Source: Notospermus geniculatus (Eukaryota > Nemertea > Pilidiophora > Heteronemertea > Lineidae). From it: 64,000 nucleotides of DNA. The notes under the pieces were generated by a model. The model did not search any database, was not told the DNA's origin, and saw only the letters and a program-made list of their open reading frames with translations. Location: NCBI GenBank assembly GCA_002633025.1, contig NMRB01001340.1:88756-152755 (forward strand), in the 5' to 3' direction. How positions within the stretch are numbered: position 1 is the first letter of the stretch; each line of letters starts with the position of its first letter. Positions 13,199-28,100 of this stretch are shown one piece after another. Made by a program: the position numbers and the translations under genes.

Positions 13199-16100
13199 AT
13201 GAAGACTATTTTCGAAGTTCGTGATCTAAATGGGACTCGAGAACTACTGCAAAAGGAATTATTGGAGAAGTACGACATAAGAGTGCCGAAAATCGCCCGA
13301 AAAAAGCAACCATTTCCAAAGGTATTTTGACAAAGAGTTTTGTGCTCCCGATTTCCACTGATTTCCCTGTGTGTGTGTCTGTGCATGTTGTGTGTGTGTG
13401 CATTGACTGTGCATTATTGTGTACGTGCGAATGCACTGAACTTGTGCAAACTGCACACTCATGCACTGCGTCGTGCACTAGGCCTAGTTAGTAGGCCTAC
13501 AGCTGCATTTCATAGCATGATAGTAGGTTAGGTAGGCTAGGCATCTGTTGTAGGTATGTTTTTCGTGTACGTGTTTTTATGTGATCATCCATTCCATTTC
13601 CATTTCCAGATCACAAAAAAGGTCCTTTCCTACGATTCGTCGATTGACGATTGTACGACCTAGCATGCTAGGCTAACCATGCTAACTAAACTACTACGTA
13701 CGACGTAGTCGTAGTGGGACTGCCTGTTTTTATACTAATCAGCAGCTAAATTTTAGAATCCCGATCAAATGTGACGTTACTCCATGGTACTAACTAGGCC
13801 TAGGCCTATAGCCTACTGCAATGGAAATCGCATTGTTCGATGCAGCTTCTTCCATCAGTCGGTGGGACCTGTTGACATGCTGATCGGGGATTCTAAATTC
13901 GTTTCTAAAATTGCCGCCGCTAGTTCGCAAACTGAGTGCAAATTTCATGTATTTCTTAGACCCCTTTTCATGGTTACAAGTCTACTAGTAATCGAGTCAA
14001 CTGTACTCGTACATGTACCTGGGTCAACTCGTAACTGCAGTCAACTCATACTTCGGTCAGCTCGTAACCAGATAGAATTAATTAGCATTTGAAGAGTTTA
14101 CTGATAGTTCATAAGGTCTATTACTACTAGGAGCAAAAGTTGGATGAAAAAACGCACACCATTTTTCAGATAATGGCCACAGGTGATTGGGCTCTTCTGC
14201 AGCCGTGTCCAGGCCCTCTGTGGCCATTTCCCAGATTTCAACACACTCTGTCTGAGTGTGGCCATCTTAGACTGGTCCCCTGTCATAATGCACTCCGTGA
14301 AGTGGAGTGGAGGCACGTACTTACGGCGGCCATCCATGGCCGCAGGCAACAGGAGTAAACGGCGGCAAAATAGCCGTGTTCTGCTGCCATGGCCGCAGTG
14401 AATTTTGAGCCCTGCGCCATGATCAGTTAGAAAGGGCCTTGGCGGGGAGGGAAGATAAAGCTTTAAAAAAGAATACATGCTTTTGCAGCTATTGAGTGCA
14501 ATGTGTTTGTCTGGGGTTTTGCATCTTCAGATAGCTAAGGTATGAAGGGCTCTGTAAGGGGGCAGATTTGTTGAGGTTAATTAGGGTGATCCGGATCTTC
14601 CTCTCTCTCTGTTATTGAAGTCAATATGGCCAAGTAATTGGTGTTGTCACATTGACTGCCATCATAAGGAGGAAAATGACAGCATGCCAGTTTTGTTGGT
14701 TCTTGCCAGTTTGCTTTCAAGGGCATCCATAGTGCCAAGTGTACCGTTATGCGTGTAACTTCGTCAAATGGATGGTGGAAGTGTGTGCATTCAGTGAGGT
14801 TACACGCGTCTAAGTCTTAATCGCGCGACGATCACACTTTTTGAATACCGTTTACGACCCTCGAATTTCAAAAAAAAGAAACCAAAAATTTAATATCCAA
14901 TTGAACCTTTTTGACACAAGGTGTGCATACAATGAAGTCATCCTTCAGTCATTTCTCCTTAGTATAAAGATTCATTCACGTCAATTTGTGATGCACTCAT
15001 TTGTCTCATCATGTCAGCTTCCACTCATTAGCTTCTTATCAGATACCTGGATACAAGGCTTCAGCATCTGGCATCTGAAAAGTATGATGCTGCTGCACAG
15101 CCCCCATTCATCCAGCCACTCCTTGTACCAACCTTTCTGAAAACTTCAACCGTCTTTACAATGGTACTGGCATCCCCAGGTCTGGGTTTTGTTCACACCG
15201 GTGCCCAAGGGCATGGATGGAAGGCAACCTTGATATGCCCATGCTCAGCCTCCCTATAATCATATTTGTGTGCTGTTGCTGCATCAGTTCCTTTGACAGC
15301 AGACGTGGCATCTTTCGATTAAGAATGAAGTCTGATGTCTTGAATAGGGGGCTGTGTTGGCCACGAGAATGCACATTGTTTAAATGGAGGATGCCACGAG
15401 GTTGACCTCCGGTCCGCTTTATGTTTCCATAAAGATTGGCATTCTGTGACTTGTGTATCGTCACAGTGGATTTTTCCACGTGGATATGAGCGACATCATG
15501 ATGAAGAATAGAAATTCTTTTGCCTTGACTTCCTTCACTAGTCGGTCTGTGAATGCCGTGTCTTAGTTNNNNNNNNNNNNNNNNNNNNNNNNNNNNNNNN
15601 NNNNNNNNNNNNNNNNNNNNNNNNNNNNNNNNNNNNNNNNNNNNNNNNNNNNNNNNNNNNNNNNNNNNNNNNNNNNNNNNNNNNNNNNNNNNNNNNNNNN
15701 NNNNNNNNNNNNNNNNNNNNNNNNNNNNNNNNNNNNNNNNNNNNNNNNNNNNNNNNNNNNNNNNNNNNNNNNNNNNNNNNNNNNNNNNNNNNNNNNNNNN
15801 NNNNNNNNNNNNNNNNNNNNNNNNNNNNNNNNNNNNNNNNNNNNNNNNNNNNNNNNNNNNNNNNNNNNNNNNNNNNNNNNNNNNNNNNNNNNNNNNNNNN
15901 NNNNNNNNNNNNNNNNNNNNNNNNNNNNNNNNNNNNNNNNNNNNNNNNNNNNNNNNNNNNNNNNNNNNNNNNNNNNNNNNNNNNNNNNNNNNNNNNNNNN
16001 NNNNNNNNNNNNNNNNNNNNNNNNNNNNNNNNNNNNNNNNNNNNNNNNNNNNNNNNNNNNNNNNNNNNNNNNNNNNNNNNNNNNNNNNNNNNNNNNNNNN

Positions 16101-19100
16101 NNNNNNNNNNNNNNNNNNNNNNNNNNNNNNNNNNNNNNNNNNNNNNNNNNNNNNNNNNNNNNNNNNNNNNNNNNNNNNNNNNNNNNNNNNNNNNNNNNNN
16201 NNNNNNNNNNNNNNNNNNNNNNNNNNNNNNNNNNNNNNNNNNNNNNNNNNNNNNNNNNNNNNNNNNNNNNNNNNNNNNNNNNNNNNNNNNNNNNNNNNTG
16301 TCTAAAGCATGCAACCATCAAATAAAGTTTCTCATTTCTGATATTTCTAATATCGGAGAGCTTAGATATACAAAAGAAAGCTATACAAATTTCCTTTGTG
16401 TACAAAGTCTGCCATTTGAAATGCAAATGAGCAAGCAATGATGCAACGTTCTTATTGCCTCGTAACGAAGTTAACACCTAAGGAAACACGTAAGACATAT
16501 TACTTCATAGTCAAGAACCTAAAGAGGTTATGAAACCATTTCGATGGAAGGACTCAAAAGCCTGAAACAGCTGTGATGGTACTAGGCCTATATAGCCTAC
16601 TGCAATGGAAATCGCATTGTTCGATGCAGCTTCTTCCGTCAGTCGATGGGACCTGTTGACATGCTGATCGGGGATTCTAAATTTGTTTCTAAAATTGCCG
16701 CCGCTAGTTCGCAAACTGTATTATTGAGTGCAAATTTCATGTATTTCCTTTGACCCCTTTTCATGGTTACAAGTCTACTCGTAATCGAGTCAACTGTACT
16801 CGTACATGTACCTGGGTCAACTCATACTCTGCAGTCAACTCGTACTTCGATCAGCTCGTAACCAGATAGAATTAATTAGCATTCCATGAAGAGTTTACTG
16901 ATAGTTCATAAGGCCTATTACTACTAGGAGCAAAAGTTGGATGAAAAAATGCACACCATTTTTCAGATAATGGCCACAGGTGATTGGGCTCTTCTGCAGC
17001 CGTGTCCAGGCCCTCTGCGGCCATTTCCCAGATTTCAACACACTCTGTCTGCGGCCATCTGCCTGTCATAATGCACTCCGTGAAGTGAAGTGGAGGCACG
17101 TACTTACGGCGGCCATCCATGGCCGCAGGCAACAGGAGTAAACGGTTGCAAAATAGCCGTGTTCTGCCGCCATGGCCGCAGTGAATTTTGAGCCCTGCGC
17201 CATGATCAGTTAGAAAGGGCCTTGGCGGGGAGGGAAGATGAAGCTTTAAAAAAGAATACATCATTACATGCTTTTGCAGCTATTGAGTGCAATGTGTTTG
17301 CCTGGCATGTCTGGGGTTTTGCATCTTCAGATACATGTAGCTAAGGTATGAATGAAGGACTCTGTAAGGGGGCAGATTTGTTGAGATTAATTAGGGTGAT
17401 CCGGATCTTCCTCTCTCTCTGTTATTGAAGTCAATATGGCCAAAGAATTGGTGTTGTCACATTGACTGCCATCATAAGGAGGAAAATGACAGCATGCCAG
17501 TTTTGTTGGTTCTTGCCAGTTTGCTTTCAAGGGCATCCATAGTGCCAAGTGTACCGGTATGCGTGTAACTTCGTCAAATGGATGGTGGAAGTGTGTGCAT
17601 TTAGTGAGGTTACACGCGTCTAAGTCTTAATCGCGCGAAGATCACCCTTTTTGAATACCGTTTACGGCCCTCGAATTTCAAAAAAAAAGAAAAAAGAAAC
17701 CAAAAATTTAATATCCAGTTGAACCTTTTTGACACAAGTTGTGCATACAATGAAGTCATCCTTCAGTCATTTCTCGTTAGTATAAAGATTCATTCACGTC
17801 AATTTGTGATGCACTCATTTGTCTCATCATGTCAGCTTCCACTCATTAGCTTCTTATCAGATACCTAGATACATAAGGCTTCAGCATCTGGCATCTGAAA
17901 AGTATGATGCTGCTGCACAGCCCCCATTCATCCAGCCACTCCTTGTACCAACCTTTCTGAAAACTTCAACCGTCTTTACAATGGTACTGGCATCCCCAGG
18001 TCTGGGTTTTGTTCACGCCGGTGCCCAAGGGCATGGATGGAAGGCAACCTTGATATGCCCATGCTCAGCCTCCCTATAATCATATTTGTGTGCTGTTGCT
18101 GCATCAGTTCCTTTGACAGCAGACGTGGCATCTTTCGAATAAGAATGAAGTCTGATGTCTTGAATAGGGGGCTGTGTTGGCCACGAGAATGCACATTGTT
18201 TAAATGGAGGATGCCACGAGGTTGTCCTCGGGTCCGCTTTATGTTTCCATAAAGATTGGCATTCTGTGACTTGTGTATCCGCTTTATGTTTCCATAAAGA
18301 TTGGCATTCTGTGACTTGTGTATCGTCACAGTGGATTTTTCCACGTGGATATGAGCGACATCATGATGAAGAATAGAAATTCTTTTGCCTTGACTTCCTT
18401 CACTAGTCGGTCTGTGAATGCCGTGTCTTAGTTCAGAATGTGACTTTCAAAATTTGAAGAAGACTGCATGATTTGGACTTGTAGTAATCAGCTTACATGT
18501 ATCTTGTCCGCGATATCTCCATCCAAGCCATAGTTCGCAGGTTTACAACACACTGATTTGTGTAAGGTTGTTAAAATGTAAAATGTAAAAAGACAGATTG
18601 CCCCTATTCTAAACTGCCCTTAACCCTCAATCTCACTCACACTTGGCCTGCTGTAAATGAGCAATAATAGAACATGTATTGTATAGTATAAGATATTATC
18701 GAAAAACAACAACATGGTTGCCACAGGGCATTAAAAAGCATTAAAAGTCATTATCTCCATTCTGTGTTTTTTAAAGGCATTAAAAAGGCATTATTTTTAC
18801 TGCAAAGCAAACAGAGGCATTAAAAAAGGTCTTAAATTAGGCCTATAGCCTGGTAGGTGTTGTGTCAAAACAGCATTGCTCAAGCGCGCTGTTAGGCCCT
18901 AGGCCTAATCACTTTTAGGCCTAAAAAAAAAAATGTCTTGTTTCGGGTCATGTCAGTTTGAAAAATTAGGGTCGGTCGGTCGGAATAAAATTTTATTTTT
19001 TACAAATTTTTTCCCAAAGTTTGCTTGAAAAACTGTGTGTAAAATAGGAAATGTCAGCTGAAATAACGAAGTGGAACTGATCTGTAACATAGGGGGCCTA

Positions 19101-22100
19101 GGAAGAGCTGTAGATTCTGCCATGTCATGAATGTTCCTTCTTCATTTGTTGTTCTCTTGTCATTTTTTGAAAGTTTTAATTGAAAAAACAGTATTATTGT
19201 GTGATTTTTTAGTTTTATTTTTTCTAGGTTTGAAAAAAATTTTAGGGTCGGGGCATTTTCAGGAGGGTCGGTCGGCTGACCCGAAACAAGACATTTATTT
19301 TTTTAGGCCTTAGACCAAGCCAATTAGTGATTTCAGCAATGGGTGACAGAGCATTGATTGCACTGCAGGGCAGTCATGCATCCGTGAACAGGTAGTTTGA
19401 CTTGTCTGATATTTATCGCTGCTGAAAATCACATGTAAAACGAATGAATATGAAGCCCGAAGATGTTGTGAATTGGCATTAAATTATGCCTAGACGTGGC
19501 ATTAAAAAGGCATTAAAAGTCATTAAATGTGTCGTTGTGATTGCTGTGGCAACCATGAACAAAGGATCATGTGGGACTGTTTCATATTGGTGGCGGTTTA
19601 TTCATTATGCCTGTTTGCACGGTTGTGATCAAAGATGTCTGGGGCACAGATTTCTGCGACATCTGTTGTCCCAGCCCATTATTGTCAGCAGCACTTCTTT
19701 GGTTCTTCATCCGTTGAGATTACCCCATCACATGTGTTCACCATTCTGCAGAAGCAGCACGCAAGGCATCCCGCCTGCCACGAGCTGTCATTGGAGTCTG
19801 TCTGCAATTTGGTTTAGATTAGATGGCACCAGTTCATACTTGTGACAGATTAGTTAGCCAAGTGGTAGTGATAGCAAAAGTGTGGCGGTGGTTTGCGACC
19901 TATTTTTGCTTCAGTTTTCTAGATTTTTTGCAATGCAAGTTTTTTTGCTTGACTTCTTTGTCTTTTTTTTCAGGACAAATCCCAGATCTTTGGCAATGCG
20001 CTCTACAATCTCCCCAGTGACTTCATTCAAGACTGTGGTTATGTCCCAAGGTAAGATGGGTGGATGGTGGTGGGTATTAGTTAGTGTTTTCTTGTCAAGG
20101 CCTGTGTCTTGTACTGAGGAAGAGCATTGATAATCAGTTGTCAGCACTGAATAACCCTCTCAAATCTCAGTCTGTCACTTCAGATCTTTACACTGTTGTG
20201 TATTTTTGAATTTCGCAAGCAGCGGAGGTCACCCAGATTATCAGAATTCAGAGCACTGTGCTCTATGGGCTTCGGATCCTTTGATGAAAATTTAAATACC
20301 ACACCCTGATGAATGGGTCATGAGAAGCGAAGTGTGCCCCAGTACATTAGGAAGGGGGCATTGGCACGTTCAACCTATTGTCTTCCCCCTGAATGGGCCT
20401 GAAGGAATTTGCTTTTCATGAATGAATGGGTCTTTTTAAGCCGAGGCACAAGAATGGGTTGAGGTCCTGACTCAAATCCACGAGAGCACTGTCAGGGTCT
20501 AGTGCATCCAATGCAAATTTATGCTAATGAGGGATTTGGGTTACATTGGCGGGAAAACGTATGCACTTGTTACTATTTAAAGTGACCTAGCCATGAACAT
20601 GGTCGTTTCACTCGGCTGCTCCGGGCTTTCATAAATCCACACTTCATGGACTATTTAAATCATGGCAGGCTCCCGGGCACACTCCATTCGTGTGGGAAAT
20701 TTAAATTGCCGCATGAAACTCACTGAAGCATTTACTGTGCTATTTATGCAGTCCCTTTACTCCGAAAGGTATTGAATTTGAAAACTGTGTTGGGGGTTCT
20801 TCTATTGAAGGGCCGTATGATGTAGGTCAGCCTGGCTGGTCCACTTCCGTGTCGTGTCCGACAAGCATTGACCATCCTTCAAAATTTCATGATGAATAAC
20901 TCAAGTGGCAGCTGGAGATGAGCCTTCAATACAGAATAGGCTGATGACATCCATTATAAGATTTCTCCATGCTAATTTTGCCTATGACATGATGAAAATT
21001 TCAAACTTGCTTTGGGAGGCAGCTGGTTCAGGTATTTTAAACATGTTAGAGGGTCTGGGTGTTGGTCTTGGCTTCAGAGATTGATTTCGTAAAAAGTTGA
21101 TTGCCTGGTGTGTCTATGTGCGTACAGGAATTACCATGATGACATCAACTGCCTACCAAACACAGATTGTCAGAAGAAGCATCTGCTCGTGACGCCAAAT
21201 TGAACTTCAATGCTCTTCTGTATTGGTCTCAATTTTGGTTGAGGGCATGTGTGCAAAGCAGGTGAGGTAGATACCGGTAGTTTTCTGTCCCATGAGAAAG
21301 TCACACCTGGTTATGCTTGTTGACATTTGGCTCTCTGCTGTGGTTGGGGAAAAGAGGCTTCAACAAGAGAATGTTCGTTGGCAAACAGACTTTGGTAAAA
21401 AAATATTTTTATTCCATTCTAGTGAGGTATTGGTGTGAAAGAAGCACATGATGTCATTCACAGTATTTCCATTGCATTTCGATATTTGGATTTATGCAGT
21501 GTTATATCTAGGATTTCAGAAGGGCATGGTGCAAACTTTGCGAAAAGGGCACTTCAACCTAGAAAAGGGCACTTTTCATTCGCGACATTTCTTCAAACGG
21601 AATTTGAAAAGCTAAAAAGTTAAAAAGGTCTCTATAACTCCAGTCAACAGCCAATTTAAGCCAGTTTCTAAGGTGATATGACCAAAAGGGACCATGGCAA
21701 AGGGTCTGGGGGTACTAAAAACCTAAAAAAAAAAAAAAAAATTTTTTTTTTAGGGGCATGGCGCCCTAGGGGGTTAAAAAAGGGCACAATGGCGCCCCCT
21801 TTTGGCGGCATGGCGCGGCGCCACTCTAAAATGGCCTAGATATAACACTGCACTGTTATGTTTTTTGCATTGTACTGTTCTAGGCCAAGTGGGTCTTTGT
21901 GGAGTTGTAGGCTACTTGTTTTCACTATGAATGATATTTGAAGGTCTTGATCCCAGTTTTAAAACATCTTGTTTTCATTTGAACATACATAACAAATTAT
22001 GGGTATGCTTTCAGAGGTGACAGTATTGCAGGCGATAGGTTCCCAGGGTTTTGGGCGGGTAGAGATTGTTACCTGAACAAAACACAGGTAATCACCTCAT

Positions 22101-25100
22101 TAGAGAGACCACAAAGCAGTGTGGTATCACTGTCACTTCATCTTCAATTTCATTCATGTCCTTCCTGTTGCTATTCAGTTGTCTCATTGTGGTCCTCATC
22201 AGCAACTGTTCATTGCCTCCAGGTATCAAGCATCTTAATTCTCTACGTCTCCACTTGTACATGTGTACCTACAGTTATGGTTCATCAAATTTGTCCAGGC
22301 TGTCTTCACTGTGGTTGTCTAATTAGCTGGGAACTGGCAGTTTTAGGGTACCGGTATTTCGAATTTAATAAAAAATAAAAATAATTTTAATAAAAAAAAA
22401 ATTTCTCAAAGTGTGGGTGAAGTTCAATCCTACACTCCTCTCTAATGGTTGTGGTCCAGGGTCAGCACTGTTCCAGTTGAGGAGCTTGAATTAAGAAAAG
22501 TCCAGAATATCCGATGTCTTCAGCTATTTTGCTTCAGTTCAGAGAATGTTTTGGGGCAAAACGGCCAACCTATATGTTTCTAACATCTGCCAAGAGGAAG
22601 ATTAATATTTGTCTAAAATTCGAGAAGTGGATGGTCATTGTCCAGTGTGGGTTTCAATGGCAGCATCTAATTCTTGAATTGTTGTAAAATTGTTCATGCA
22701 GTTTTGCTTATTTCATGGTATTCTGCGTTGAGATTTCCGGGGTTTAGCCCAAATCAATGCATTGTTCTCATCATAGGCGAGAAATTTATGGGCATTCACT
22801 TCTATTTTGAGTTGCAGCTGAACTGATTTGGACCGAACCAAATACTCATTCTATTCTGAGGTGGACCTTACGTAACCATAATCTTTGTCCATGTTTGAAT
22901 TTGGTTGAAGACTGATTGATTGTGTACAATCTTGTCCAACTGATGGAGTGTGACTCCTTGGGTCATTTGCCGGTCACTAATGTCCATGCTGTGGGAGGGA
23001 TTATCTATCAGTTTACCGGCTTCTAAACAGAAGATATCCACTGACTTCCACTCCCACCGTGTCGGGTAGTTGTCAGGTAGTCCCACATATCTGATTTCTA
23101 TAGTGTAACCTTGTTGACCCCTCCCTTGACTACACCTACTGCAGCCATCACAGCAAAACATCCCATAGAGGACAAAACCTACAAGGACCCTCAATTAAAT
23201 GGGTGCCAAAGTTCAGTTCATAACTGATCATCGCATTTTGACCTCTGCAATGAGGACGCCTCTCAATTGAGGGCACAAGTTCAAAATAGGTCCATTATAA
23301 ATAATGGAGGGACTCCGCTATGTCCACTATGAAAAACTATTTTGGAACCTTGGGTTCATCTATTTCACCTCTAATGAACTCAGCTGAATGCAGTACAAAT
23401 GATTTTCATTCCTTCCTCCAGTCATAAAGCCAGTTTATTATCCAGGCCAGTCCAAATAATAGCCCAAAATTCCAGCACATCCATTTTGTCAACAAAAATC
23501 CACCTGTTACTATGGGCATGGCATATAATGGGACACAATAGGGACTGATGTAAAGAATAGAGGTATGGTCATGGCGTACAGGTGCACAATGTTTTGAAAG
23601 ACATTGAATTATGAAAAGTCGGCCTTGCGTAGATGTCTCATATTGTACAATGTGAGAACACAAAAAGGTTTTTCAAGGGGTCTGATAAGTTTTAGTTCCC
23701 ATTGGTCAGAAAATGTCTTCACGGGAAATCACCCAAACTTCTGGCACATGAATTGACCTATATCTCAGAAAATGACGAGGTTCTTGTATGACAATTGCTT
23801 CAAGTTCAAATGATATGATTATCAACAGAATTTGAAGTGATTTGTTTGATAACCAGTCACCTCCTACATGTTCATCATAGCATTTGAAGATCTGTTTGAA
23901 TTTTGTAACCTTACCTAATTCTTGGAAGGAATTCCACATGCAATGGAATTGTTTTGATTGGTGTCATTTTGTGTCACCTGGTGACGAGTACAATGTACTT
24001 ATTCAGCTTGATTTTGAATTCAGTCGCTTCGGTGATCACTCATAGCACCGATTCCAAGAAAAACGTGACAACAAATTTGCCATACCATTCATTGACTGTC
24101 TTGTCCATTGTCAGGTGTTTTTCCAAATATGCGAATGGTAACCACAAGAATGTAGTGGGAAAACTGTGGTTAGTATGCGTGGTTGATGAACCATGGACAT
24201 GATTCAGCTTCCTTCCCACTAACTGTAAATCATCAACCATGCATAAAGTGGCCAGTTGGAATGTCCTATTGAGCCTGCCTGCTGGAATGATGCTTATTTG
24301 AAAACATTTGTGTTTGTGTGTTTCTGTTGTGTTCTGATGGTGCAGTCGTGACAGACCTCGAGCTGCATGTTTGGTGGGAAAAGACGGTGTAAAGCCAGGC
24401 GTACGTCGCACTTGCGACTGGAAGCAACTGATCTGATCAGTCGCTGGTGATGCACGCACATCGCAAATTCAGCAACTCAGTAAAACTAGGAGGATTCAAT
24501 CAGTCATCATGTCCTGACCGCGTACATCGCACTTGCGACTGGCGGCAACTCGGGTAACATCCGGGGCGTTGGGACTCGATGAGATTCGGTTTTGTTAAGA
24601 AAACTGGCACTGATCAGTCGCAAGCCGCATACATCGCAGCGACTGAATGAAACTGGGTACAACTACATGTAGTCGCTAGAAAGTTGAACATGTGCAACTG
24701 GTGGCGACTGGCAAAATCTCGGTTCCAGAGATTCGCAAGGGTGCCTACATCAACCATTTCTGGCAACTCATCAGTCGCCTCCAGTTCCAGCTAGATCCTC
24801 CCAGTCGCCAGGTTGCTCAGTGGTGACTAGTTGTCTCCAGTCGCAAGTGTGATGTACCGTACGCTAGGCTTAAAATTATGTTGTGGCTGAAAGAAGTGAC
24901 TGTTAGAATCGGTCACTGCTCTGCATTGTCAGGCTCCAGAGTTAGCAGGGCAGAGTGTTTGGTAATCTGAATCAGACTCTGCCAACCTGTTTGTGTCTGC
25001 ACCCAACAAGTCCTGTTGATATCCGATTCCCGGGCTTCTCTTTGTCCAGTATCTCATCCCAATATCACACAAACCCAACTGTCAGAGTTCCAATACCCCC

Positions 25101-28100
25101 GTGCTGATAAGAAATTTCTCAGGTACTTCAGCAAACATCATCTGTTTGAACAAGAGTTTGAACATGACTTTTGAATTTTCAGTTGTCCCCTGTATGTGAA
25201 GGTGGTTCTTGACTGTTGAAGATAAGTCCGTGGTCTTTTGTTTGTGGAACAATCATTCAATGACCTTCCAGTTGTCATCGGTTGGTCGGTAAACAAACTT
25301 TCTTCCAAGACCTGGAACTCAAAAACATTCAGCAAGTTGTGCGTTTTTGTTGATTGTGTATTGGTTTTCTGTGCCCATATATATGCCTAATTTGATAATA
25401 TCTAGACCCTCAGATGAACATGTAAGGAAAGAATCTAATTGTGTATTTGCCTTGTATATTTTCAGGTTTCTTGTGGAAGCTGCACATTCAGTTGATGAAC
25501 ACATAGAATCAGAAGGAATATTTAGAAAGGCTGGTTCGCTGAACAGACAAAAAGATTTGAGGGTAAGTTTGGTGAAGAACAGAAAGTAATGCTTTGTTTC
25601 CAAACCACCAGCAACAAGAGCCAGTCAACGATACTTGGTTGGCTCTTCCTTCAATTTAAGTAAGAATGCTTGCATTGGTGTATCGACTCTTCTGTCGTTT
25701 TGATTTCTTACAAATATCCATGCAATTCTTCCTTTGATCTTTCAGCAATTACTTGAAGACCGAGGCAGTCTCCAGAGTGCCAAAATTCTCAGTATTGACG
25801 ATGTAGCCAATCTGATCAAACAGTTCCTTCGGGAGCTCCCTGAACCTCTTATTGTACCTGAATTCCAAGAACTTTTCATGAAATGCCAGGAATTAGAAGA
25901 CGGAGAGAAACAAATTGAATCAATGATGATGCTATGTACGTTGCTGCCGTGTGCACATCTTGGCACGTTGAAATTCATCGTATCTCTCTTAGCACGTGTT
26001 GTCGAAAACTCGACGAAGAATAAAATGGACACTAGCAACTTAGCGATGGTGATGACGCCAAATTTTATGATGACGTCGTCGGGGAAAGTCAAGAACGAGA
26101 GAGCTAATGTTGGAGATGAGAAAAATCTTATGGTGCAAACTGCTGTTGTTGAACTTTTGATCAGGAATGCTGATCGTATTGGTGCGATACCAGAGTGTTT
26201 GGAGGAACGGGTGGAGTTGTTAGAGAGTCTTCCACAGTCTGATGATGAGTATTCAGATGTCGGCGAAGGGCTGAAGCCAAAGAAGAAGAAACGAAGAAGT
26301 GGTTCACTACAGGGTAAGATATTAAATTGGTTGTAGCTTTTAGGGCTTCGAAGCTTTTCTTTGGCTTCAGGCGGGCTATTAATAAGAGAAAGATCGAAGC
26401 TTGTTTGGACATCTGCAACATGTAATCGTTGCAAAATTGCATGTCAAAACTCATTGTGTTCTTTCATGTTATGGAGAAGACACTCTTACGGGTCAGTGTT
26501 TTTCTATGGCTTCATTGACACTGAAAATTACGGAATAGCATGTCAAATTTGGGCAATTTTGCAGAGAAAACCTGACAAGTCATAAGAAGTGATGTTGGTA
26601 GTTCTAGTTTGTGGCATGATGTATCAGTTTATTATCTAGGGAAGAGACCATCTCTCTGACAGCTTAATTGCCATTGCCCATTTTCATATTGTAAGGATTG
26701 CAATAAATCCATGCAAGTAATTACCCAAGTTCAAGGCACTTGTTGCCCGTAGGTCCTTCTCACTCAATAGAAGGGGCACAGGAGGGTCAAAGTAATTCAG
26801 AGTATCAAAACACATCTCTAGCCAAGGGTCCGCAGCCCTTGGATGGCTTTTCTGTTATACCTTCTCATAAATCCCCTTATGACTGATCCCTCTTTTGTCT
26901 GGGCCAGATTTCTTCCTGGGTCCTATTTTCCACAGTGTTTTGGCATTATTATAATTCTCCAGGTCATTCAGACTGCTTTATACTTCCTTTCATCCTCTCT
27001 GCTAAATCTTCCACAAAACCTTAGAAAGTCTGCAGGGTAACTGCTCCTCTGAACTGGGTGCACTGTTAGATCCTTCCATAAGATATTGAAGTTTTTAAGC
27101 CGCAAGTGAAAGAGTGACCCCTGTCATGCATCTGAATAGATCATGTTTTCGTTTGGGATTAGTGTTTCTAAGTCACCTGTCTGTGGTAAAAAAAAGTGAC
27201 CTATGCCAAGTCGTATCAAATGTCCATTTACAGACTAACAGTTCTTCTCTCTTTTATATTTCAGGTATAGTCAGTGGTATCAAGAACACATTCACCAAAA
27301 TGAGAACATCAAGTTCATCAATCACTAGTTCAAAGTCAGATCATTCATTGGCCGACACAGCGAGTCAGCTCAGCGTAGCTAGCAGTGTTACAGATGCCAC
27401 CCCAGTCGTCATACGAAAACGGAAAGCCGTGGATGATGAGATGGCGTTTTCTACTAAGAAAAAGTAAGGGGACCACGCAATCTCGGCTTTCTTGTATCAG
27501 GATACATGAATATGACTTCAAATTGTATACAATGCCGGCTGTTTTCCTAGGATTGTATGGCTTTAGAATGTAGATACGCAATACGTGTTATCAGTATCGT
27601 GCTTCTGATCACAATGTCTAAATTATTGTTGTCACAAACTGATTTCACACTTGTCATTTGCAGGAAAGCAATCATGAAGAATCTTCCACAATGTTCAGTG
27701 ATGGGCAGTTCCTTCTTGCCACCACAGGCTGGCAAACTGGTCAAAGATGGTAAGCTTTCAGGTTTTTGCTCTTTTGTGTTATTAAAGCATACAGAAACTG
27801 CCTAAACTGCTTGAAAGAAAGGACTATTGGTGATGTCACAGTCTGTTGTATACTGCACCTTCTGTGGTAACAGTTACAGGCAATTGCTGTAGACAGTTTA
27901 CATGTCATTTTGTGCATTAGCCAGTGTCATTCGAATACTATTTTCTGCACGTTATTTCATAAGTGTGAACAATACATGTATTATGTTTGAGGAATTCACA
28001 CTTATTTCCTGGTCGTTTTCCATGGGGGGGGGGGGTTCTTGCCTTTCTGTCAAAGGGCTGCAGAAAACAAAGATTACGCCAGAATGGTGTTGCAGTTCAC

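Larger units (their letters stand above)
20051..25465 (+). other. Large intron 2 of the RhoGAP gene
   Basis: Intron between a GTAAGA donor and a TTTTCAG acceptor. It contains the TIR elements at 21,495-21,852 and 24,392-24,871. A 108-aa minus-strand open frame at 22,868-23,194 was seen but has no recognised family or splice context. Otherwise nothing is supported. Confidence 0.7.

Noticed and set aside
15538-16477. Long open frames of 250-304 codons on both strands
   Set aside because: They are runs of N in the assembly gap, not sequence.
14098-17264. 126- and 130-aa minus-strand frames in the two copies of the intron duplication
   Set aside because: Both copies are open, but an internal deletion changes the frame between them and the composition is repeat-like. 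There are no splice sites or homology.
22868-23194. 108-aa minus-strand frame in RhoGAP intron 2
   Set aside because: It looks weakly protein-like, but no family, no clear splice borders and no partner exons were found.
24040-24459. 139-aa minus-strand frame
   Set aside because: It runs into the TIR element at 24,392 and has no recognised similarity.
25742-26434. 230-aa minus-strand frame
   Set aside because: Antisense shadow of the RhoGAP domain exon. The + strand carries the arginine finger and conserved residues.
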